From: CAMCHP01 sp036835325
Lineage (GTDB): Bacteria > Bacteroidota > Bacteroidia > Flavobacteriales_D > Sanyastnellaceae
DNA: 18,939 nt
Direction: 5' to 3'
Assembly: GCA_036835325.1 (NCBI GenBank)
Contig: DAITMF010000054.1
Location: 1 to 18,939 of the forward strand
Part shown: positions 7,468-14,273 of the stretch, piece after piece
Position numbering within the stretch: position 1 is the first letter of the stretch
Layout: every line of letters starts with the position of its first letter
Translations under genes and position numbers: made by a program
The notes under the pieces: generated by a model
Seen by the model: the letters and a program-made list of their open reading frames with translations, nothing else
What the model was told of the DNA's origin: nothing
Databases searched by the model: none

Positions 7468-8241
7468 TTAATCCCAACGTAAGTGGCGGATCGAACGGCC
7501 TTCGTTTCTCAATTCCTTCAGCGCTTCAATGCCGATACGAAGGTGTTGATCGACGAAATTCTGTGTGACTTTTTGGTCACTTTCTTCGGTTTTCACACCT
7601 TCCGGAACCATCGGTTGGTCGCTTACAAGAAGCAGCGCACCAATAGGAATTTTATTGGCAAAGCCTACTGAAAAGAGCGTGGCTGTTTCCATGTCAATGG
7701 CCATTGCGCGAATACGCTTTAGGTAGTCTTTGAAGGCCTCATCGTGCTCCCAAACCCTGCGGTTTGTGGTGTACACCGTTCCGGTCCAGTAGTCAACGTT
7801 GAAATCGCGTACCGTTGACGATACAGCGCGCTGAAGCGAGAAACTTGGCAATGCGGGCACTTCAGGCGGGAAGTAATCGTTTGAAGCACCTTCGCCGCGT
7901 ATCCCGGCAATGGGGAGTATGAAATCTCCCAATTTGTTCTTGCGTTTAAGCCCTCCGCACTTTCCCAAAAAAAGCACCGCCTTTGGCTGAATGGCTGAGA
8001 GCAAATCCATGATGGTTGCGGCATTGGCACTGCCCATACCGAAATTGATAATAGTGGTGTCGTCAGCAGTTGCTGATGGCATTGATTTGCCTTCTCCATC
8101 GACTTGAACAGAGTGCCACTCCGCAAATTTCTTGACGTAATTCCCAAAATTGGTCAGCAAGATGAAGTTGCCGAAGCTGTCGAGCTCCTTCCCGGTGTAG
8201 CGGGGAAGCCAGTTGCTTACAATGTCTGATTTCGTTTCCAT
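7468..8241 (-). CDS. amn: AMP nucleosidase
   Basis: 257 residues of the nucleoside phosphorylase fold (PNP_UDP superfamily). It matches the short AMP nucleosidase form found in Bacteroidota, which lacks the long N-terminal regulatory domain of the enterobacterial enzyme. The reaction is AMP + water to adenine + ribose 5-phosphate. Visible features are the phosphate-binding region INFGMGSANAATIMDLL (65-81), FLGKCGG (91-97), the ribose-contact motif DMETA (183-187) and the general-acid Asp208 in VSDQP. It is first in the minus-strand run amn-holA-hemE and is divergent from the HsdR_N-like gene across only 40 bases. I see no clear TAnnTTTG element for this strand. Confidence 0.93.
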   Translation of the reverse strand: METKSDIVSNWLPRYTGKELDSFGNFILLTNFGNYVKKFAEWHSVQVDGEGKSMPSATADDTTIINFGMGSANAATIMDLLSAIQPKAVLFLGKCGGLKRKNKLGDFILPIAGIRGEGASNDYFPPEVPALPSFSLQRAVSSTVRDFNVDYWTGTVYTTNRRVWEHDEAFKDYLKRIRAMAIDMETATLFSVGFANKIPIGALLLVSDQPMVPEGVKTEESDQKVTQNFVDQHLRIGIEALKELRNEGRSIRHLRWD

Positions 8242-8268
8242 GATACAAGCGGATTAGCCGCGCTTTGG

Positions 8269-8276
8269 TACTTTTG
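8269..8276 (+). promoter_or_regulatory. putative -7 promoter element (TACTTTTG) next to a GTG start
   Basis: An exact match to TAnnTTTG. It ends only 5 bases before the GTG start at 8282, so transcription from it would begin at or near the start codon and give a leaderless or nearly leaderless mRNA. A -33 element is not obvious. Confidence 0.5.
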
Positions 8277-8281
8277 ATGCC

Positions 8282-8734
8282 GTGCAAGAACTCAAGCTGC
8301 CGGCATATCCATTCAAACTTAAGCGCAGTGGTGCGGTTACGCAAATCTACGATGTCTTTCGGAGGAAATGGGTAGTACTGACCCCCGAAGAATGGGTGCG
8401 TCAGCACATGGCCATGTACCTTACAGGCTTGGGCTATGTACAAGAACGGATGGCCGTAGAGCATGAGCTGAAACTGAATTCCATGAGCCGGCGTGCCGAT
8501 TTGGTGGCGTTTGATCAATCAGGCAATCCATTGGTACTTGTTGAATGTAAAGCGCCTGAGGTAGCCATCAACCAGGGTGTGGTTGACCAGGCAGCCAGGT
8601 ACAACCTTGTACTTAAGGTGCCTTGTGTGGTCATCACCAATGGTTTGCAGCACTTTTGCTTAATCTTGAAGGATGACAATTCGTGGAGCTATGCAACGTC
8701 CATTCCGCAATTTGCGTCATGGCATCAGCGTTGA
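8282..8734 (+). CDS. stand-alone PD-(D/E)XK nuclease-like protein, HsdR N-terminal-domain family
   Basis: 150 residues resembling the N-terminal nuclease domain of type I restriction HsdR (HSDR_N_2-like family). The catalytic pattern is complete: Asp73 in RRADLV, then Glu88 and Lys90 in VLVECKAP (the E-x-K half), and Gln103/Tyr107 in QAARYN, the QxxxY motif of this nuclease group. It lacks the helicase motor and no hsdM or hsdS lies nearby, so it is not a restriction enzyme subunit in the usual sense. The start is GTG: an in-frame TAG at 8255-8257 leaves no ATG before the conserved region. From memory, Bacteroidota genomes often keep such a protein beside holA; here it is divergent from amn-holA. 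A DNA-processing role is inference. Confidence 0.85.
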   Translation: MQELKLPAYPFKLKRSGAVTQIYDVFRRKWVVLTPEEWVRQHMAMYLTGLGYVQERMAVEHELKLNSMSRRADLVAFDQSGNPLVLVECKAPEVAINQGVVDQAARYNLVLKVPCVVITNGLQHFCLILKDDNSWSYATSIPQFASWHQR

Positions 8735-8745
8735 AAACATTAACG

Positions 8746-8753
8746 TACTTTTG
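8746..8753 (+). promoter_or_regulatory. putative -7 promoter element for the DUF5606 gene (TACTTTTG)
   Basis: An exact TAnnTTTG match, 20 bases before the ATG at 8774 and just after the stop of the preceding gene. It repeats the same eight bases found before the HsdR_N-like gene. Confidence 0.55.
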
Positions 8754-8773
8754 CACCATCAAAGAGAAGTTGA

Positions 8774-9223
8774 ATGGACTTAAAAAACATTCTTGCCATC
8801 AGTGGCAAGCCCGGATTGTACCGTTTGGTAACCAGCGGTACTGCCCGATTGGTCGTTGAATCAATCCAAGACAAGAAGAAACTCCCGGTTCCTGCTACCA
8901 GCAAGGTCAGCAGCCTTGACGACATTGCCATCTTCACCATTGAAGAGGAAGTGCCATTGCGCGAAGTATTCTCGAAAATTTACGAGAAAACCAACCAGTC
9001 GCAAGCACTTAGCCACAAGTCGACTCCGGCAGAACTTCGTGCTTTCATCGCCGATGTGCTCACCGATCTTGACCACGAGCGTGTGTACGATTCTGATTTG
9101 AAAAAGCTCTTCAACTGGTACAACATTCTTTTCGAAGACGGCTTCTTCGCACAAAACTCAGATTCAGTAGTATCAGACGCAGTTGTTGTTGAAGAGGTCA
9201 ACGACGAACCGAAAGAAGATTAA
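8774..9223 (+). CDS. DUF5606 domain protein, function unknown
   Basis: 149 residues opening with MDLKNILAISGKPGLYRLV, the hallmark of the Bacteroidota-specific DUF5606 family. The first about 60 residues look like a small beta-rich barrel (ARLVVESIQDKKKLPVP, then a strand before FTIEEEVPLREV). Residues about 68-130 are predicted mostly helical and include LKKLFNWYNILFEDGFF. The tail is acidic (VVVEEVNDEPKED). No signal peptide or membrane segment is seen, so it is probably cytosolic. No function is established that I know of. The M3 peptidase gene follows after 8 bases and is probably cotranscribed. Confidence 0.85.
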   Translation: MDLKNILAISGKPGLYRLVTSGTARLVVESIQDKKKLPVPATSKVSSLDDIAIFTIEEEVPLREVFSKIYEKTNQSQALSHKSTPAELRAFIADVLTDLDHERVYDSDLKKLFNWYNILFEDGFFAQNSDSVVSDAVVVEEVNDEPKED

Positions 9224-9231
9224 TTCGAAGC

Positions 9232-10941
9232 ATGGCGGTAGTTGAAAAACGGCCGAGGAAGTTCATTCCTGCAGACCTAAACATTGACTCGTGGGCGTCA
9301 ATTGAGCCTTTTTTCGAGCATTTGCTCGGTGAAGAACCCGAGGGGTTGTCGGGCCTGAAGGCTTGGTTGCGTGATCTTAGCGAATTGGAGGCCTTTCTTG
9401 AAGAAGAAGGTGCTTGGAGGTACATCCGCATGACGGTTGATACCACCGATGAAGCCGCCGCCAATGCCTACCGCACTTTCATCACCGAGATTCAGCCCAA
9501 AGTGGCCCCTCTGGCCGATCAACTCAACCGCAAACTAGCCAACCACCCATTCGCCGGAGAACTCAAAGGCGACGCCTTTAGGATCTACCTGCGGGGTATC
9601 CGAAGCGCCATTCGGCTCTTCCGCGAAGCGAACATCCCTCTGAATACAGAGCTGCAAGAGCTTGCCCAGAAATACAGCAGCATCACCGGCAGCATGTCGG
9701 TCGAGGTCAACGGAGAGCAACTCACCATGCAGGCGGCATCAGCGCGTTTGCAATCAACCGATCGCAGCTACCGAGAAGCCATTCACCGCGCCGTTGCTGA
9801 GGTGCGTTTGAAGCACAAAGACAAGCTTGAGCAGGTCTTCGACACCATGGTGCGCTTGCGCGACACCGTGGCCGGAAATGCCGATTACCCTGACTACCGA
9901 AGCTACATGTTTGCTTCACTCGGTAGGTTTGATTACACCATTCAAGATTGCATTGACTTTCACCGCAGCATCGAAAACGCAATCGTGCCATTGGCCAGAG
10001 AAATTAGCCAATCGCGCCGTGTAAAATTGAAACTTGACGCGCTTCGTCCGTGGGATTTGGCCGTCGACCCGGAAGGCCGCGACCCGCTGAAACCCTTTGG
10101 CACTGCGGCCGAACTTTTGACAAAAAGCGTCGATGTGTTTGCGAAAGTTGATCCGTTTTTCGCCGATTGCTTGCGGAGCATGGATGAACTCGGCCATTTT
10201 GATTTGGCCTCAAAGCCGGGCAAAGCCCCAGGAGGGTACAACTACCCCTTGTACGAATCGGGCTTGCCCTTCATCTTTATGAACGCCGTTGGCACTCAAC
10301 GTGACTTGGTAACCATGATGCACGAAGGGGGCCACGCCGTTCACAGTGTACTCAGCCATCCTTTGGAATTGACATCGTACAAAAGCTGTCCGTCAGAAGT
10401 GGCTGAACTTGCCAGCATGAGCATGGAGCTCATTTCGATGGATCACTGGGACGTATTTTACACCGACCAAGCCGCTTGCATCCGCGCGAAGCGCGAACAC
10501 CTTGAAGACCTTCTGACCACCCTCCCATGGATTGCTCGGATTGACGCGTTTCAGCACTGGATTTACACCAACCCCCGCCACACGCGCCACGACCGCGCCG
10601 AAGCTTGGCTCGAATTGGGTGAGCGTTTCGACGTCGCGGAGGTCGATTGGAGCGGCTTTGATGATGCACGCACTTATTCGTGGCACAGGCAGCTTCACTT
10701 GTTCGAGGTGCCGTTCTACTACATCGAATACGGCATGGCGCAGTTGGGGGCGGTAGCTGTTTGGCGCAACTACAAACAACACGGCTCTGAGGCACTTGAA
10801 CAATTCAAGAACGCGCTTGCATTGGGCTACACCAAAGGCATCAAGGAAATCTACAGAACGGCCGGAATTCAGTTCGACTTCACGCCTTCGTACCTCGAAG
10901 AGTTGGCTGAATTTGTTCAGTCAGAACTTGCTGCGTTGTAA
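9232..10941 (+). CDS. M3 family oligoendopeptidase (zinc metallopeptidase)
   Basis: 569 residues, normal for PepF-like M3 oligoendopeptidases, which cut short peptides in the cytosol. The zinc motif is HEGGH at residues 364-368, within MMHEGGHAVHSVLSH. The third ligand is expected in the downstream block PSEVAELASMSMEL (Glu389 or Glu392). Near the C-terminus WHRQLHLFEVPFYYIEYGMA and LGYTKGIKEIYRTAGI are typical of the family. No signal peptide is present. It starts 8 bases after the DUF5606 gene. Its stop codon lies inside the 3' end of the convergent sua5 gene (25-base overlap). Confidence 0.94.
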   Translation: MAVVEKRPRKFIPADLNIDSWASIEPFFEHLLGEEPEGLSGLKAWLRDLSELEAFLEEEGAWRYIRMTVDTTDEAAANAYRTFITEIQPKVAPLADQLNRKLANHPFAGELKGDAFRIYLRGIRSAIRLFREANIPLNTELQELAQKYSSITGSMSVEVNGEQLTMQAASARLQSTDRSYREAIHRAVAEVRLKHKDKLEQVFDTMVRLRDTVAGNADYPDYRSYMFASLGRFDYTIQDCIDFHRSIENAIVPLAREISQSRRVKLKLDALRPWDLAVDPEGRDPLKPFGTAAELLTKSVDVFAKVDPFFADCLRSMDELGHFDLASKPGKAPGGYNYPLYESGLPFIFMNAVGTQRDLVTMMHEGGHAVHSVLSHPLELTSYKSCPSEVAELASMSMELISMDHWDVFYTDQAACIRAKREHLEDLLTTLPWIARIDAFQHWIYTNPRHTRHDRAEAWLELGERFDVAEVDWSGFDDARTYSWHRQLHLFEVPFYYIEYGMAQLGAVAVWRNYKQHGSEALEQFKNALALGYTKGIKEIYRTAGIQFDFTPSYLEELAEFVQSELAAL

Positions 10942-11918
10942 CCTGCCGACCTCAGAACACGGTCCATCACAGCAGCTCCCAAACCCGTATCTGCGATTGG
11001 CTCTACGTAAATGACGTCAATCTTTTGCTGATCGAGATCGCGAAGCGCTGCGAAGTAAAACCGTGCGTAAAATGCGGCATCCTTCGGAAAAAGCAAGTGC
11101 ACTGCACCTGCGCACGCCGATTGGCCAATCCATCCCACCCGTTTGCCATTTGACATGAGCTCATCTGCTTCGCGGTGGCAGTTTGGAAGACTCAAAGCGA
11201 TGCGCACTTCAGCATTGGGCGAATAATGCCGGTACTTCATACCCGGTGCACGCGCCTCCGTGATGCCTGTTGCAAGAACGGTTTCAGGAGCAACTGTGCG
11301 CAGTTCGTCAAGGCCAATACCCCCTTGTCGGAGAATGGTTGGCACAGGCGTTGTAAGATCGACCACCGTCGACTCCAATCCTATCCGTGTTGGCCCGGCA
11401 TCAACAATCGCAGCAATTCGACCGTTCAAATCATCGGCGACGTGCTGCGCCGTTGTCGGACTCGGTTTACCGCTAAGATTGGCGCTAGGAGCGGCTATAG
11501 GAGTATTCGCTGCGCGGATGAGGGCCAGCGCGACAGGGTGGTCAGGCATTCGCACAGCAACGGTATTGCGGTGACCGGTGACCGCATCGGGGACGATTGA
11601 AGTGCGCTCGAGGACAAAGGTCAGTGGACCGGGCCAGAAGACCTTTGACAGCGCGTAAACTGAGGCGGGTAGTTTCTGCGCGAGCATTTCCAGCTGTTTC
11701 CATCCGGAGATGTGGAGAATCAGTGGATTGTCGGATGGACGTCCTTTGGCAAGGTAAATGCGTTCGGCGCTTTTGGCATTCAATCCATCCCCGCCCAGGC
11801 CATACACTGTTTCGGTAGGAAAAGCGACCAGTTCACCGGCTCGAATGAATTCAGCCGCCTTTCGAATGATCTCCTGATCGGGATTGACCTCATTGGTTTC
11901 GAAAAGCAGTGTATTCAT
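10917..11918 (-). CDS. sua5: L-threonylcarbamoyladenylate synthase, long (Sua5) form
   Basis: 333 residues from ATG at 11918. The enzyme makes threonylcarbamoyl-AMP from threonine, bicarbonate and ATP for the tRNA modification t6A at position 37. The YrdC/TsaC domain shows LVAFPTETVYGLGGD (30-44), LAKGRPSDNPL (57-67, with the conserved Lys58, Arg60 and Ser62) and IAAPSANLSGKPSPTT. The linker MKYRHYSPNAEV precedes a C-terminal Sua5 domain, marking the long form rather than short TsaC. An in-frame GTG at 11939 would add 7 residues. The purine run AAGAGGGGGGAG ends 3 bases before the ATG at 11918 and looks like a Shine-Dalgarno site, which favours the ATG. It follows hbd by 17 bases and overlaps the oligoendopeptidase gene at the 3' end. 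Confidence 0.95.
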   Translation of the reverse strand: MNTLLFETNEVNPDQEIIRKAAEFIRAGELVAFPTETVYGLGGDGLNAKSAERIYLAKGRPSDNPLILHISGWKQLEMLAQKLPASVYALSKVFWPGPLTFVLERTSIVPDAVTGHRNTVAVRMPDHPVALALIRAANTPIAAPSANLSGKPSPTTAQHVADDLNGRIAAIVDAGPTRIGLESTVVDLTTPVPTILRQGGIGLDELRTVAPETVLATGITEARAPGMKYRHYSPNAEVRIALSLPNCHREADELMSNGKRVGWIGQSACAGAVHLLFPKDAAFYARFYFAALRDLDQQKIDVIYVEPIADTGLGAAVMDRVLRSAGYNAASSD

Positions 11919-11935
11919 TGACTCCCCCCTCTTAA

Positions 11936-12823
11936 TCACGCAAAGTTCGGAGCAACCACCAGTTCTTTGGTTCCGTGCCCATAAATGTAAAAGCCCTCTC
12001 CGTTCTTCGCTCCCAGCTTACCGGCCGTAACCATGTTTACCAAAAGCGGACAAGGGGCGTACTTTGGGTTTCCGAAACCTTCGTAGAGCACATTCAGAAT
12101 GCTCAAGCACACATCCAAACCGATGAAATCGGCAAGTTGCAGTGGCCCCATGGGATGCGCCATGCCGAGTTTCATCACTGTGTCGATTTCATTGACACCT
12201 GCAACGCCCTCGTGCAAACTGATGATGGCCTCGTTGATCATGGGCATCAAAATGCGGTTGGCAACAAATCCGGGATAATCGTTGACCTCAACCGGCTCCT
12301 TGCCCAAATTGCGGCTCAGATCCATGATGGTATGTGTGACCTCGTCGGAAGTCGCGTAGCCCCGAATAACCTCAACGAGTTTCATAATGGGCACCGGATT
12401 CATGAAGTGCATACCGATGACCTTTTCAGGCCGCTTGGTTTGCGCGGCAATGCGTGTAATGCTGATGGATGAGGTATTGGTAGACAAGATGCAATTCGCA
12501 GGTGCAGAGGCGTCGATGTCGCGAAAAATCTTCAGCTTGAGATCGATGTTCTCTGTTGCTGCCTCGACCACGAGATCGGCTTTGGAAACGCCGTCAGCGA
12601 GTTGGGTGTTTATTGCAATATTGGCCAAGGTTGCAGCTTTATCGCTCTCCGAGATTTTCTCTTTTGCAATGAGCCGATCGAGGTTCTTGGTAATGGTTGA
12701 CAGAGCCTTGTCAAGTGCGGCTTGGGAGATATCGACCAAGGTTACTGCATACCCTGATTGGGCAAACACGTGGGCGATGCCGTTGCCCATGGTTCCGGCT
12801 CCAATAACTGCAATGTTTTTCAT
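11936..12823 (-). CDS. hbd: 3-hydroxyacyl-CoA dehydrogenase, 3-hydroxybutyryl-CoA type
   Basis: 295 residues, the size of single-function Hbd/PaaH-type enzymes. These interconvert (S)-3-hydroxyacyl-CoA and 3-oxoacyl-CoA with NAD(H) in the cytosol. The Rossmann motif is VIGAGTMGNGIAHVF (6-20), and the acidic residue binding the NAD ribose is Asp31. The catalytic dyad is His139 (in GMHFMNPVP) and Glu151, spaced by 12 residues as in known enzymes. Ser118 and the NTSS block are present. The C-terminal domain shows GFVANRILMPMINEAI and HPMGPLQLADFIGLD. It lacks an enoyl-CoA hydratase domain. Its promoter candidate lies in the T-tract of the preceding terminator. sua5 follows on the same strand, so the two are probably cotranscribed. 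Confidence 0.93.
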   Translation of the reverse strand: MKNIAVIGAGTMGNGIAHVFAQSGYAVTLVDISQAALDKALSTITKNLDRLIAKEKISESDKAATLANIAINTQLADGVSKADLVVEAATENIDLKLKIFRDIDASAPANCILSTNTSSISITRIAAQTKRPEKVIGMHFMNPVPIMKLVEVIRGYATSDEVTHTIMDLSRNLGKEPVEVNDYPGFVANRILMPMINEAIISLHEGVAGVNEIDTVMKLGMAHPMGPLQLADFIGLDVCLSILNVLYEGFGNPKYAPCPLLVNMVTAGKLGAKNGEGFYIYGHGTKELVVAPNFA

Positions 12824-12838
12824 CGTTCAAAATTTCGG

Positions 12839-12846
12839 CAAAAATA
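12839..12846 (-). promoter_or_regulatory. putative -7 promoter element for hbd inside a terminator T-tract (TATTTTTG)
   Basis: TATTTTTG on the minus strand matches TAnnTTTG exactly and ends 15 bases before the hbd ATG. The same bases form the U-tract of the hairpin at 12850-12891. Confidence 0.5.
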
Positions 12847-12891
12847 AACAATCAGGCCGAGCGAAAGGGAAAACCCAAGCTCGGCCTGATT
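12839..12891 (-). terminator. strong Rho-independent terminator after the M43 metalloprotease gene
   Basis: Perfect 13-base arms at 12850-12862 and 12879-12891 enclose a 16-base loop that contains a further GGG/CCC pair. On the minus strand the stem is followed by GTTTATTTTTG. It starts 18 bases past the stop of the metalloprotease gene. The plus-strand side has no T-run, so it acts in one direction. Confidence 0.9.
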
Positions 12892-12909
12892 CAGAACATC
12901 TAGAGGTCT

Positions 12910-14202
12910 TTAATGTTTGACGACACGCTGCACAGCACCTGAATTCAGGTCACGCACGAAATACACGCCGGGTTGGTATTCGGCAAAGTTCAGCACTACA
13001 GAAGAAGTGGTGACGCTTGTCTCAAAGAGCTGCGCACCATTGCTGGCATTGATTACGAGGTGCGCGCCGGGGCCGGTATTGACCACACACGTGTTTGACA
13101 CGGGGTTGGGGTAGAGTGAAATCGAAGGCAAGGTTGCTTCTTGTACGCTTACAAATTGACCTTCGATCAGTTCTTCGCGGAAATTCTCCAGCACAAAGCG
13201 CATCGCCGACCTTTGCCCGAGTGTAAAGAGGTTGAGGCAATCGTCTTGGTTGTAATCCATGTAGTTCTCTCCCATATCGGGCAAATCGTTGGCACCGTCG
13301 TTGCAGGTATTTGCATTGAAGTTGCAAGCAAAGTTGTTATTGGCGCTGATGTTGGGCGTGTCATCGATGCCATCATCGGCGTTGAAGCCATTGAAGAAGG
13401 CATCTCCCCATGTATGACGAAGCCCCAAGTAATGCCCCACTTCATGGGTTAGGGTACGACCGCCCTCGTTATTGGGAAAGTTGTCTTCCCCGGCCGCAGG
13501 GTTGTTGCTGCCAATGACTGTGTAATGCGCCACCACACCCTCGACATCATCGGCAATGGGGGCTGGGAAAAGGCCATCCCAGTTTGGTGCGCCATTTGGC
13601 GGGTAGGCAAAACCGAAGATTTGAGCACCGGGAATCGACGTAGTGATGTTGCACACCCAAATGTTGACGTAGCGATCAGTGTCCCACGCGTCAGCGCCTC
13701 CCGTTGCAGTAAACTTTACTTCATCAATGGTGATGTCTTGAGCAAACAAGTCGAACTCGAACGATTCACGATCGGTTTGAATGCGGTTGATTCCAGTGGT
13801 GGGATTTCCGTCGGGATCGGTGTCGGCCAAGTAAAATTCAATTTCAGTATCGGCCGCTACAGGCAGAAAAACCTCACGGGTGTCGACCGCATTCGGGTTT
13901 AACCGGCGATAATCTTGGTTCAAGATGGCCATTTGGTCAAAAATGACCTCATCGGAGAGGTTTTGCGACTCGGTATTCCAAACTACATGGAAAACCACAG
14001 GCACTTGGTAAACCGCTGAACGTGCTCCGCCTTGTTCGTACTTTGGCAGTTCGCTGTAGAAGGCCGTGCAGGCCTCGAGCGTGCCCGGGTGCGTCGCTTC
14101 GAGTTTTTCCATGACTACGTCAAAACCGCAGAAGAGGGTTTGCTGGGAGTGTGCGCTCACCGCCAAGGTGATGGCAAAAAAGAAAAGTAGCAGCTGTCGC
14201 AT
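12910..14202 (-). CDS. secreted M43-type zinc metalloprotease with T9SS sorting domain
   Basis: 430 residues from ATG at 14202, which opens directly into a signal peptide (MRQLLLFFFAITLAVSAHS). The metzincin zinc motif HEVGHYLGLRH is at 253-263 and the Met-turn is NYMDY with Met315, as in pappalysin/cytophagalysin-type (M43) peptidases. Before it lie the pro/N-terminal blocks VYQVPVVFHVVW and YVNIWVCNI typical of that family. From residue 364 (YPNP) to the end is a type A T9SS C-terminal sorting domain (GVYFVRDLNSGAVQRVVKH). The protein is therefore expected to cross the outer membrane by type IX secretion and be anchored or released. In-frame ATGs at 14226 and 14250 would place extra residues before the signal peptide and are less likely. 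A strong terminator follows. Confidence 0.93.
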   Translation of the reverse strand: MRQLLLFFFAITLAVSAHSQQTLFCGFDVVMEKLEATHPGTLEACTAFYSELPKYEQGGARSAVYQVPVVFHVVWNTESQNLSDEVIFDQMAILNQDYRRLNPNAVDTREVFLPVAADTEIEFYLADTDPDGNPTTGINRIQTDRESFEFDLFAQDITIDEVKFTATGGADAWDTDRYVNIWVCNITTSIPGAQIFGFAYPPNGAPNWDGLFPAPIADDVEGVVAHYTVIGSNNPAAGEDNFPNNEGGRTLTHEVGHYLGLRHTWGDAFFNGFNADDGIDDTPNISANNNFACNFNANTCNDGANDLPDMGENYMDYNQDDCLNLFTLGQRSAMRFVLENFREELIEGQFVSVQEATLPSISLYPNPVSNTCVVNTGPGAHLVINASNGAQLFETSVTTSSVVLNFAEYQPGVYFVRDLNSGAVQRVVKH

Positions 14203-14273
14203 AAAGAGGATGTGGCTGAGTCGCATTTTCGAGTTGTGAAAATAATGCATTTTTGAAGGCTACATCAAGGCCA

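Noticed and set aside
8247..8265. Small hairpin (AAGCG/CGCTT or GCGG/CCGC) between amn and the HsdR_N-like gene
   Set aside because: Stems are only 4-5 bp, alternative pairings compete, and no T-tract follows; not enough to call an element.
8282..8734. A type I restriction-modification locus
   Set aside because: Only the isolated nuclease-like domain is present; no helicase, methylase or specificity subunit lies in the window.
11975..12920. Long plus-strand open frames (165 and 177 codons) opposite hbd
   Set aside because: Antisense shadows of a conserved dehydrogenase; no domain or start signal of their own.
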